From an uncultured Acidimicrobiaceae bacterium (GTDB lineage Bacteria > Actinomycetota > Acidimicrobiia > Acidimicrobiales > UBA8592), in the NCBI GenBank assembly GCA_913031515.1, contig CAJWET010000042.1:1-10815 (forward strand): 10,815 nt of DNA, in the 5' to 3' direction. Position numbers and translations under genes: made by a program. Within the stretch, counting starts at the first letter, position 1, and the number at the start of each line of letters is the position of its first letter. The notes below the pieces were generated by a model. The model saw only the letters and a list, made by a program, of their open reading frames with translations. It was not told the DNA's origin and searched no databases. Below are positions 1 through 6,257 of this stretch, piece by piece.

Positions 1-1522
1 TGTTTTAGATACTTGGTTTTCTTCTGCCCTGTGGCCACTATCGACCATGGGGTGGCCATGGCCAGAAGACTTCCCCGAAACTATCGGACTTTTAGAAAAA
101 TTTAATCCTACATCTGTACTCTCAACTGCCCGTGAAATCATTACCCTATGGGTTAGCAGAATGGTGATGTTTAACCGTTATTTCCTCGAAGGACAACTTC
201 CTTTCCAAGATGTCTTTATTCATGCGATGGTCCAGGATGGGCATGGACAAAAAATGTCCAAAAGCCTCGGGAACGGAGTCGACCCTCGAGACATAATTTA
301 TACACATGGCGCTGATGCTATGCGGTTTGCCTTGGTTCAAATGACGACAGATACCCAAGATGTCCGAATGCCAGTAGATATGATATGTCCACATAGTGGG
401 AACGCCTTCACTCCACAGTTTATCACTAGCCCATCTGGAGCTATCGTTGCAGCACCAGAGCAGATATCCCCCGACGATCCATCTAAGAAAATGATAAGCG
501 CTTATGGCGTAGCCGCAGGCATTGTTTCACCTACAGATGCGATCCCGCTAGCAAGAAACTCCTCGGCGAAATTTGATCTTGGAAGGAACTTCGCTAACAA
601 ATTATGGAACGCTACAAGATTCGCCCTTAGAAGAGTTGACCACACGTTACAAGTAGATGAACCAGTAGATATCCGCACTAGACCATTTGCCGACCAGTGG
701 ATTATCGCCCGCCTATCGCTAACTATTTTGAAACTCGAAGAGGCTATAACTACATACCAATTCAACGTATACGCTGATACCCTTTACGACTTCATCTGGC
801 ATGATGTTTGTGACCGATACCTAGAGATCATCAAACCGTCGATTGACGAAGACCCTGAACAACAGGTCGTACTTACTACCGTTTTGGATTCAGTCCTTCG
901 GATAATGCACCCCGTTTGCCCTTTTATTACCGAAGCACTCTGGATTCACGTTTCTGATGCTCAATGCGGAGAAATTGTTGGAGTCAAACTAGCGAAGTCA
1001 GAACTCCTAGCATCCGCTGATTGGCCATTGTTAAATCCTGAGCTAAATTCAAGTGAAATTCTGGACCTATTTGATCGTTCGGCTTCACTAATTAGCCTTA
1101 TACGTTCAATACGGGCAGAGCAGAATATTAAACCGAAGCAATCTATTTCCCTCTTCGTACCTGATCGTATCCAAACGCTCCTGTCGGATACTGGGGGACT
1201 CGTAGAGGTATTATCTGGAGTAGGTGACGTGCAACCTATCTCAACCCCCCATGATGGAATTACTAGTCCCTTAACTTTCGAAGGTTCGGAAATTCTCGTT
1301 GCTGGTTTACTTGATACCGTTGACCTTCAGGCACAGCAAAGCCGGCTGATAAAACTAATAGATGAAAAAACGAAGCAAATAGAGGGATTTGAAAAACGGC
1401 TCTCAAATCCTGGCTATTTGAATAATGCAAAGCCGGAACTTATCGAAGAGACTAGGGCCCTATTAGAGAAAGCTAAGGCTGACTTAAAAGCGGCGCAAAA
1501 TTCACTCGACAAGCTGAACTGA
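1..1522 (+). CDS. valS: Valyl-tRNA synthetase, C-terminal part (5' end outside window)
   Basis: This is a class I aminoacyl-tRNA synthetase that charges tRNA-Val in the cytoplasm. The frame is open from base 2, reading VLDTWFSSALWPLST before the first in-frame ATG at 47, so that ATG is internal and the gene starts upstream. The DTWFSSALWP and STAREIITLWVSRM blocks are typical of the ValRS catalytic core. The class I KMSKS loop is intact at 251-265. The NFANKLWNATRFAL block opens the anticodon-binding helical domain, and the last 70 or so residues form the charged, coiled-coil C-terminal arm typical of ValRS. The HIGH motif and editing domain lie outside the window. Between DVRMPV and KFDLGRNF sits an insert of roughly 60 residues (about 377-556) with a CPHSG start, which resembles a degenerate zinc ribbon. 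It ends with TGA, 5 bases from the convergent mscS stop. Identity is very secure. Confidence 0.97.
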   Translation, partial: VLDTWFSSALWPLSTMGWPWPEDFPETIGLLEKFNPTSVLSTAREIITLWVSRMVMFNRYFLEGQLPFQDVFIHAMVQDGHGQKMSKSLGNGVDPRDIIYTHGADAMRFALVQMTTDTQDVRMPVDMICPHSGNAFTPQFITSPSGAIVAAPEQISPDDPSKKMISAYGVAAGIVSPTDAIPLARNSSAKFDLGRNFANKLWNATRFALRRVDHTLQVDEPVDIRTRPFADQWIIARLSLTILKLEEAITTYQFNVYADTLYDFIWHDVCDRYLEIIKPSIDEDPEQQVVLTTVLDSVLRIMHPVCPFITEALWIHVSDAQCGEIVGVKLAKSELLASADWPLLNPELNSSEILDLFDRSASLISLIRSIRAEQNIKPKQSISLFVPDRIQTLLSDTGGLVEVLSGVGDVQPISTPHDGITSPLTFEGSEILVAGLLDTVDLQAQQSRLIKLIDEKTKQIEGFEKRLSNPGYLNNAKPELIEETRALLEKAKADLKAAQNSLDKLN

Positions 1523-1527
1523 GTCTC

Positions 1528-2559
1528 TTACGATCCTTCTTCGTTCTCTCGATTGATCCAGACTGTCCTTTGGGGGAACGGCATCTCAATGCCAGCCTCA
1601 TCAAATGCCTCTTTAATCCGAAGGCGGAGTTCCCTAGCAACAGCCCATTGTTCTGATGCATCGGTTTTAGCAGTAAGTCGAAGCGTAATACCATCAGTGC
1701 CGAGATTTTGTACGCCTAAAACACTAGGTTCTTCAATGATGTCTCCAGCCGTGAATTCCTCATCTTCCCAAAGGCCCATGGCAACATCTTTAAGAATCTG
1801 CTGTGCTTTTCGAAGATCCGTATCGTAGGCAACATCGATATCAAGCACTGCGCGTGCCCACACTTGCGATCGATTCCCAACACGGGCAATCTCACCATTT
1901 GGGATGTACCAGATGCTCCCATCACTATCGCGAAGTATCGTGGTCCGAAGTGTTACACGCTCAACCGTCCCCGAAACGAGGCCAACATCTATGGAATCTC
2001 CAACCCCATATTGATCTTCAACAAGCATGAATATCCCCGAGAGAAAATCTTTGACGATCGATTGAGCTCCGAATCCGACTGCAACACCAACAATCCCTGC
2101 ACCAGCAATCAATGGGCCTAGGTTGATGCCCAACTCACCAAGCATCATAAGTACTGCAACGGTCCAGATTACGAGGTTTGCGCCGCTAGAAAGAACAGAA
2201 GTCAACGTTTCAGTTCTTGCTTTGTTCCGTTCCTCTTGCTGATCATCTATAAGCATCTTTCCGGCTTTTACTTTTTTGATCTGCTCCAACGCTCGATTCT
2301 TTTTGTCATCAGTGAGTTTCTCTCCAAAATGCTTCACAGCCCTCTTCATCACCCGAGATACGATAAAAGCGGCAATAAAAATAATTATGATTTTTAGAGG
2401 TCGATCAACTGCCCAGCCAACGATCGACGCAAGGTTCTTGTTATTTGATGCGTTGAAGACCCATTCACAAATTTGACTTGGATCGTTTCCGCAAGCGTCA
2501 ATAAGACTATCGGGGTCTGTTTCAGTGTTTTGGAGAAAGGCAAGCATGTGAGTGCTCAT
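1528..2559 (-). CDS. MscS-family mechanosensitive ion channel
   Basis: This is a small-conductance mechanosensitive channel of the inner membrane, expected to release solutes on hypo-osmotic shock. Numbered from the longest reading (TTG at 2604, 358 aa), hydrophobic helices lie near residues 68-85 and 140-158. The pore-lining helix is at about 162-196, with the family's Gly/Ala-rich pattern GAGIVGVAVGFGAQSIVKDF. The beta domain follows (VGDSIDVGLVSGTVERVTLRTT, then YIPNGEI), then the alpha/beta C-terminal domain. A highly charged cytoplasmic loop at about 88-133 separates the first two helices. Start choice is uncertain. The TTG at 2604 has no Shine-Dalgarno, and I prefer ATG at 2559 (343 aa); ATG at 2547 is also possible. 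None has a clear ribosome site. The gene is divergent from the molybdate operon and convergent with valS. Two cysteines (38 and 46 in the longer numbering) lie in the extracytoplasmic N-terminus. Confidence 0.93.
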   Translation of the reverse strand: MSTHMLAFLQNTETDPDSLIDACGNDPSQICEWVFNASNNKNLASIVGWAVDRPLKIIIIFIAAFIVSRVMKRAVKHFGEKLTDDKKNRALEQIKKVKAGKMLIDDQQEERNKARTETLTSVLSSGANLVIWTVAVLMMLGELGINLGPLIAGAGIVGVAVGFGAQSIVKDFLSGIFMLVEDQYGVGDSIDVGLVSGTVERVTLRTTILRDSDGSIWYIPNGEIARVGNRSQVWARAVLDIDVAYDTDLRKAQQILKDVAMGLWEDEEFTAGDIIEEPSVLGVQNLGTDGITLRLTAKTDASEQWAVARELRLRIKEAFDEAGIEMPFPQRTVWINRENEEGS

Positions 2560-2562
2560 GCC

Positions 2563-2582
2563 CAAAGAGTAGAGACTCTTTG
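2563..2582. repeat. Perfect 8-bp inverted repeat with 4-base loop at the mscS 5' end
   Basis: CAAAGAGT (2563-2570) and ACTCTTTG (2575-2582) are exact reverse complements separated by AGAG. In the mscS direction the hairpin ends three bases before the preferred ATG (2559), so it would sit in the mRNA leader. If the TTG at 2604 is the true start, it lies within codons 8-14 instead. It contains a weak purine stretch (AAAGAG) that could take part in ribosome binding. There is no U-run after it, so it is not a terminator. Confidence 0.55.
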
Positions 2583-2604
2583 ACTCAAGCTTGGTGATGG
2601 TCAA

Positions 2605-2701
2605 AGAAAAAAGTTAAAGCGTTCACAAGATTTCATTAAAAGCCGATTTTCATATATTATTTTATATAATTCTATTAATTTCATAGATTTAAAGGAGAAA
2701 T
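2605..2701. promoter_or_regulatory. AT-rich divergent promoter region between mscS and the molybdate operon
   Basis: This 97-base gap is markedly more AT-rich than its surroundings. On the + strand a perfect -10 hexamer TATAAT lies at 2665-2670, but no good -35 stands 16-18 bases upstream. Overlapping it are two TATAT blocks (2653-2657 and 2663-2667), which recall the paired TATAT half-sites of ModE-type operators. They are plausible as an autoregulatory site but unproven in such AT-rich DNA. The mscS promoter should also lie here or just inside the gene, and I could not place it. Confidence 0.5.
2691..2697 (+). promoter_or_regulatory. Strong Shine-Dalgarno of the HTH-TOBE regulator
   Basis: AAAGGAG ends 4 bases before the ATG at 2702. 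It fixes the start of the first gene of the molybdate operon and is the strongest ribosome site in that operon. Confidence 0.8.
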
Positions 2702-3091
2702 ATGCCTACGTACCGAATAGGTCAGGTTGCATCTTTGCTTGCAGTAAGTGTAGATACTGTACGCACATGGATCGATGAAGGCCGAATTACCGCCACGCGT
2801 TCTACCGGAGGGCACCGGATCATCAATGGAATAGACCTCGCTCAATTTCTGCAAGAGACCAGTGAACTTGAAACAGACCATGGACAACGCCTTTCCGCCC
2901 GAAACCGTTTCGTTGGTTTAGTAACAAAAGTTGTTCAAGATGACGTCATGGCTCAAGTGGAAATTCAAGCAGGAGGCCACCGCTTTGTATCTCTCATTTC
3001 CTCTGAGGCGGCGAGAGAAATGCAACTGGAACAAGGAGTACTTGCCGCTGCGGTAGTAAAGGCAACAAACGTCGTAGTAGAGCTGCCATAA
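2702..3091 (+). CDS. HTH-TOBE molybdate-responsive regulator (excisionase/MerR-type HTH plus Mop domain)
   Basis: This 129-aa protein has two domains. Residues about 4-50 are a MerR/excisionase-type winged helix-turn-helix (YRIGQVASLLAVSVDTVRTW, then the GRI...STGGHR wing and a short IDLAQFL helix). Residues about 65-128 are a single TOBE/Mop domain (SARNRFVGLVTKVVQDD, then AREMQLEQG and VVKATNVVVELP), the fold that binds molybdate or tungstate oxyanions. The family is known as a compact one-component regulator found beside mod genes. It would do the job of ModE, which has a different HTH and paired TOBE domains. The gene is first in the operon, 17 bases before modA, so autoregulation and control of modABC by intracellular molybdate are the likely roles. 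The operator is not known. It is not a phage excisionase despite the HTH type, because of the Mop domain and its location. Confidence 0.9.
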   Translation: MPTYRIGQVASLLAVSVDTVRTWIDEGRITATRSTGGHRIINGIDLAQFLQETSELETDHGQRLSARNRFVGLVTKVVQDDVMAQVEIQAGGHRFVSLISSEAAREMQLEQGVLAAAVVKATNVVVELP

Positions 3092-3108
3092 CACCTGCCA
3101 TTGACACC

Positions 3109-3864
3109 ATGAGGATACGAAGAAGGAGTGAATTTATCCAGAGTTCAATTTCAGCAACGCTCCTCTGCCTGCTCTTAACTTTCGCTATGTCTTGTGGGGA
3201 GAAAGAGACAGACCTCAAAATCATGGCGGCTGCTTCATTGTCCGACGCCTTTCTTGAGATATCAGAAGTCTTCGAATACGAAACAGGGATAAAAACAACA
3301 CTTTACACAGCTGGCAGTTCAACCCTTGCCACACAAATTACGGAAGGTGCACAGGCTGATGTAGCTGCCCTAGCAAATGAACAAACAATGGGACGGGTCA
3401 CAAATTCTGGACGGGTATCAAGCGAGGTTCAGATTTTCGCCACCAACCATCTGGTTCTTGTTACCCCAAATGGAAACCCCGCGTCTATATCCTCTTTCAT
3501 GGATTTTTCTAATGCAATTACCGCTGTCTGCGCCCCCGCAGTACCCTGTGGCTCCCTTGCGTACGCCTTTGCAGAGCGTGAAGGTGTAGCTCTAGCACCA
3601 GCTTCCATTGAACCGAACGTCCGTTCAGTCAGAACAAAGGTTGACCTTGGCGAGGTCGACGCTGGCTTGATATATGTCACAGACATTGCTGATGGCATGG
3701 AGGTAGTTGACATTCCGGGTTTACATACCTTCAAAACCAGATACCCCATAACTGTCCTCGAACCAGGGAAACCAGCAGCCAAAGACTTTGTCGCTTTTGT
3801 TATTTCAGATTCTGGGCAAACAATCCTCGCGGACTATGGATTTGGAGAACCTCATGCGAACTAA
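3109..3864 (+). CDS. modA: Molybdate ABC transporter, substrate-binding lipoprotein
   Basis: This 251-aa extracytoplasmic receptor captures molybdate (or tungstate) and delivers it to ModB. The N-terminus has a basic stretch (RIRRR) and a hydrophobic core (LLCLLLTFA), then a lipobox AMSC with Cys29 as the probable lipidated residue. This suits a Gram-positive-type cell envelope. Oxyanion-site motifs typical of ModA follow: MAAASLSDAF (Ser43), YTAGSSTLATQI (Ser70/71) and DAGLIYVTDI (Tyr189). The pair of cysteines in CAPAVPCGS (141, 147) is common in ModA proteins of this group. The ATG at 3109 has no Shine-Dalgarno. The signal peptide fits this start, and translation is probably coupled to the regulator, whose stop is 17 bases upstream. 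Its end overlaps modB by 11 bases. Confidence 0.95.
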   Translation: MRIRRRSEFIQSSISATLLCLLLTFAMSCGEKETDLKIMAAASLSDAFLEISEVFEYETGIKTTLYTAGSSTLATQITEGAQADVAALANEQTMGRVTNSGRVSSEVQIFATNHLVLVTPNGNPASISSFMDFSNAITAVCAPAVPCGSLAYAFAEREGVALAPASIEPNVRSVRTKVDLGEVDAGLIYVTDIADGMEVVDIPGLHTFKTRYPITVLEPGKPAAKDFVAFVISDSGQTILADYGFGEPHAN

Positions 3865-4648
3865 AAAAATTGTAACTACTCCCCCACCTGTCACAGTGTT
3901 TGGCGTTTTAGCAACCTTGCTTATCCTTCTGCCATTCATCGGTTTAATACAACGAACTCCTTGGAATTCCTTTCTCTCTGTCCTATTGGAAGATTCTGTT
4001 CGAAGTGCTATTACCTTGTCACTAATCGTGGCAACCGTTTCAGCATGTATCTGTCTTGTACTCGGATTGCCACTCGGGTGGATACTCGCCCGCTCGCACA
4101 GTCGGTGGATTCGGTTTCTAAGAGCAGTCGTGCTTTTGCCTATGGTCCTTCCTCCAGTTGCCGGAGGAACTGCCCTTCTTTTCGCTCTAGGACGCCGAGG
4201 ATTCATTGGGCAGAAACTCGATGAATGGTTCGGGATAACACTCCCGTTCACCACCGCGGGAGCTATCGTCGCAGCCACATTTGTTTCTCTACCCTTCTTT
4301 ATTCTGGCTATCGAAGCGTCTATCAGTGACCTTGATCCCGACTTTGAAGAAAGCGCGATGAGTCTCGGATCTAGCCCCACGCGCACCTTTTTTTCCATAA
4401 CCGTGCCGATGATTCGAACGGGGCTAGTAACTGGTCTTACACTTTCATGGGCCCGTGCACTGGGCGAATTCGGAGCAACAATAACCTTCGCTGGGGATAA
4501 TCCTGGTCGGACACGAACACTCCCACTGGAACTTTTCGTTGCTCTAGAAAGCGACCCACGTAGGGCGATGGTACTTGGGATGATCATGGTGACAATCTCT
4601 CTCGGAGTTTTGATTACCCTACGCGGTCGTTGGGTAGGTCAGAAATGA
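3854..4648 (+). CDS. modB: Molybdate ABC transporter, permease
   Basis: This 264-aa inner-membrane protein forms the molybdate channel as a dimer with ModC. The hydrophobic profile fits the usual five to six helices. The cytoplasmic EAA loop, which docks the ATPase, is present as EESAMSLGSSPTRTFFSITVP (about residues 165-185), followed by the conserved RALGEFGATITFAGDNPGRT stretch. I chose ATG 3854 because GGAG stands 6 bases upstream and the protein then begins MRTKK just before the first helix. The same frame stays open to an ATG at 3788, but that would put 22 implausible residues inside the modA coding region. It overlaps the modA end by 11 bases and modC by 4 (ATGA), a sign of translational coupling. 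Confidence 0.95.
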   Translation: MRTKKIVTTPPPVTVFGVLATLLILLPFIGLIQRTPWNSFLSVLLEDSVRSAITLSLIVATVSACICLVLGLPLGWILARSHSRWIRFLRAVVLLPMVLPPVAGGTALLFALGRRGFIGQKLDEWFGITLPFTTAGAIVAATFVSLPFFILAIEASISDLDPDFEESAMSLGSSPTRTFFSITVPMIRTGLVTGLTLSWARALGEFGATITFAGDNPGRTRTLPLELFVALESDPRRAMVLGMIMVTISLGVLITLRGRWVGQK

Positions 4649-5700
4649 TAGCGCTAGAGCTGGACGGGGAAACCACATTAGGTTCAAACTCATTCACGTA
4701 TGATTTTCGAGCAGAAGCAGGAGAACATTTGGTCGTAATCGGCCAAAATGGCGCAGGGAAATCCGCGCTTCTCCGAGTTCTTGCCGGCCTTCTCCCACTA
4801 AAGGAAGGAATTCTGAAAATAGGGAAAGAATACATCGATGCCCCCTCTCGGAATATCTTCATCCCTCCACACAAAAGAGCTGCTGTTCTCCAACTGCAAT
4901 CTGGCGCAGTGTTTCCGCATTTAAACGTTTCAGAAAACATTGGCTACCCTCTCCGCTGCACTGGGTTGAAGCCAAAGGCTATCGAAAAAAATGTAAGGGA
5001 AATAATTGACCGTTTCGCACTTTCGGAAGTAAGGAATCGACTTCCTGAATCTCTCTCAGGAGGCCAATTATCTCGAGTCGCACTGGCAAGGTCACTTATA
5101 AGTAAGCCTGACATTCTTCTCCTCGATGAACCCACTTCTTCTATCGACCTAGAAGCATCTACGTGGATCGGCGAATTTTTGAAGGATCTCCAAACGACAT
5201 TAATCCTTGTATCCCATGACCCAATAGAAACATTTCTCATTGGAGAAAAAATGCTGGTGATCGATAACGGAAAAATTATTCAAAAGGGGACAACCACTGA
5301 GGTTGCTAGTCAGCCTGCCAGTTCATGGGTAGCAAAATTTCTTAACCTAAACCTACTCTCTGCCAACGCTAATGGTTTATCAGCAAGAATCGATGGGGGT
5401 GGGTCACTACGGCTAGCAGAACAATGTAAAGGGCCTGTCAATATTAGTTTTTCTGCTTCTGCTATTTCTCTCTACTTGGACCCGCCTGATGGATCTCCTA
5501 GAAATGTATGGGAAGTCACCGTTAAAACTCTCCACGCTGATAAAGAGATAGTTCGGGTAGGTATAACGGGACCCTTCGAAGCAACTGCCATGATCACACA
5601 AGAATCATTGCAACATCTCGATTTGCGACTGGGGACAAAATGTTGGGCGGCAATCAAAGCAAATGAACTCAATGTCATCCCTAAGAAAAGTTTGCGCTAA
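4645..5700 (+). CDS. modC: Molybdate ABC transporter, ATP-binding protein
   Basis: This 351-aa protein hydrolyses ATP to drive molybdate import through ModB. Motifs in order: Walker A GQNGAGKS (33-40), Q-loop glutamine in AAVLQLQ (Gln83), signature LSGGQ (137-141), Walker B ILLLDE (157-162), D-loop SSID, and switch histidine in LVSHD (His191). The C-terminal part (about 230-350) carries a TOBE/Mop-type domain, as expected for ModC, with ISFSASAISLYLD and EIVRVGITGPFEATAMIT visible. I chose ATG 4645, which overlaps the modB stop as ATGA. A TTG five codons upstream is less likely. All nucleotide-binding residues are intact. The rraA-like gene follows 10 bases after the stop. Confidence 0.95.
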   Translation: MIALELDGETTLGSNSFTYDFRAEAGEHLVVIGQNGAGKSALLRVLAGLLPLKEGILKIGKEYIDAPSRNIFIPPHKRAAVLQLQSGAVFPHLNVSENIGYPLRCTGLKPKAIEKNVREIIDRFALSEVRNRLPESLSGGQLSRVALARSLISKPDILLLDEPTSSIDLEASTWIGEFLKDLQTTLILVSHDPIETFLIGEKMLVIDNGKIIQKGTTTEVASQPASSWVAKFLNLNLLSANANGLSARIDGGGSLRLAEQCKGPVNISFSASAISLYLDPPDGSPRNVWEVTVKTLHADKEIVRVGITGPFEATAMITQESLQHLDLRLGTKCWAAIKANELNVIPKKSLR

Positions 5701-5710
5701 AAAGGAAGTC

Positions 5711-6193
5711 ATGGAAGAGTTCACAACAGCTGACCTAGTTGACCAGTTCCCTGATAGCGAAGTTCTCCTACCTGGATTGATTGCATTTGGAGGGAAGGCA
5801 TCTTTCTTCGGACGTGCCGAAACGGTCATAGCCCCTGAAGATAATTCTTTTGTCCGCAAAGCCTTAGAAAAGCCCGGAGAAAACCGCGTCCTTGTGGTCG
5901 ATGGCGGTGGATCTACGCTTTGCGCCCTCTTAGGTGACCGGCTTGCACAATTGGCTGTCGATAACGAATGGGCTGGGGTTATCGTCCATGGCTATATTCG
6001 AGATTCGGAAGTGATGGCCGATATCCCGATCGGAGTTAGAGCACTTGGGACGACCCCAAGGCGAAGCGTCAAGCGAGAGCTAGGTTCCATTGGGGGGTCG
6101 GTTCATTTCCTCGGGACTACCATTACATCAAATTCATGGCTCTATATAGACAGCGATGGGATTGTAGTTGCACCGTCTAACCTGCTCCTTTAG
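5711..6193 (+). CDS. rraA: RraA-family protein (annotated as RNase E regulator A or HMG-aldolase-like)
   Basis: This 160-aa single-domain protein has the usual RraA length. It begins FTTADLVDQFPDSEVLLPG and contains the core LVVDGGGSTLCALLGDRLAQLA, then WAGVIVHGYIRDSEVMADIPIGVRALGTTPRRS, ending in DSDGIVVAP. In E. coli RraA binds RNase E and damps RNA decay. Many relatives are instead metal-dependent aldolases or decarboxylases marked by D-X20-R-D, which is present here (Asp76, Arg97, Asp98). The acidic residue expected three positions after that Asp in some active enzymes is Val101. The substrate therefore cannot be named, and the symbol reflects family only. I chose ATG 5711 because AAGGA lies just upstream; the frame is open to 5663, but that part overlaps modC. 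The 10-base spacing from modC implies cotranscription with the molybdate genes. Confidence 0.9.
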   Translation: MEEFTTADLVDQFPDSEVLLPGLIAFGGKASFFGRAETVIAPEDNSFVRKALEKPGENRVLVVDGGGSTLCALLGDRLAQLAVDNEWAGVIVHGYIRDSEVMADIPIGVRALGTTPRRSVKRELGSIGGSVHFLGTTITSNSWLYIDSDGIVVAPSNLLL

Positions 6194-6222
6194 AAATTTC
6201 TTCAAAAATATTTCAATAACTA

Positions 6223-6256
6223 TTGACATGGGTGTAGTTACAAGGGTGTAATTATA
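6223..6256 (+). promoter_or_regulatory. Probable nrdAB promoter with tandem operator-like repeats
   Basis: TTGACA (6223-6228) is a perfect -35 hexamer. TGTAAT (6247-6252), 18 bases on, is a weak -10. TATAGT (6253-6258) is a better hexamer but 24 bases away. Between and over the -10 are two near-palindromes, TGTAGTTACA (6233-6242) and TGTAATTATA (6247-6256). They form part of an 11-base direct repeat GGGTGTARTTA with one mismatch and a 14-base step. The position suggests a repressor site. I do not see a clear match to the NrdR box. Confidence 0.5.
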
Positions 6257-6257
6257 G

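Noticed and set aside
47..49. ATG 47 as the start of a short ValRS-like protein
   Set aside because: The frame is open to the window edge and the upstream residues match the conserved ValRS DTWFSSALWP block, so this is an internal Met of a gene cut by the window.
1553..2121. Plus-strand open frames of 66 to 91 codons over mscS
   Set aside because: They overlap a clearly conserved minus-strand MscS gene, show no family motifs, and have no ribosome sites.
2605..2701. Molybdenum-cofactor (Moco) RNA motif before the molybdate operon
   Set aside because: The gap is only 97 bases, very AT-rich, and shows no multi-stem structure.
2702..3091. Phage excisionase or mobile-element gene
   Set aside because: The HTH is excisionase-like, but the second half is a Mop/TOBE domain and the gene heads a molybdate operon. 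No integrase or attachment site is visible.
3788..3853. Longer modB start at ATG 3788 (or 3836)
   Set aside because: It would lie wholly inside the modA coding sequence, lacks a good Shine-Dalgarno, and adds residues absent from ModB proteins. ATG 3854 has GGAG at the right distance.
3805..4587. 260-codon open frame antisense to modB
   Set aside because: It mirrors the modB coding region, is rich in Arg/Ser with no recognisable domain, and has no ribosome site. The plus-strand gene is certain.
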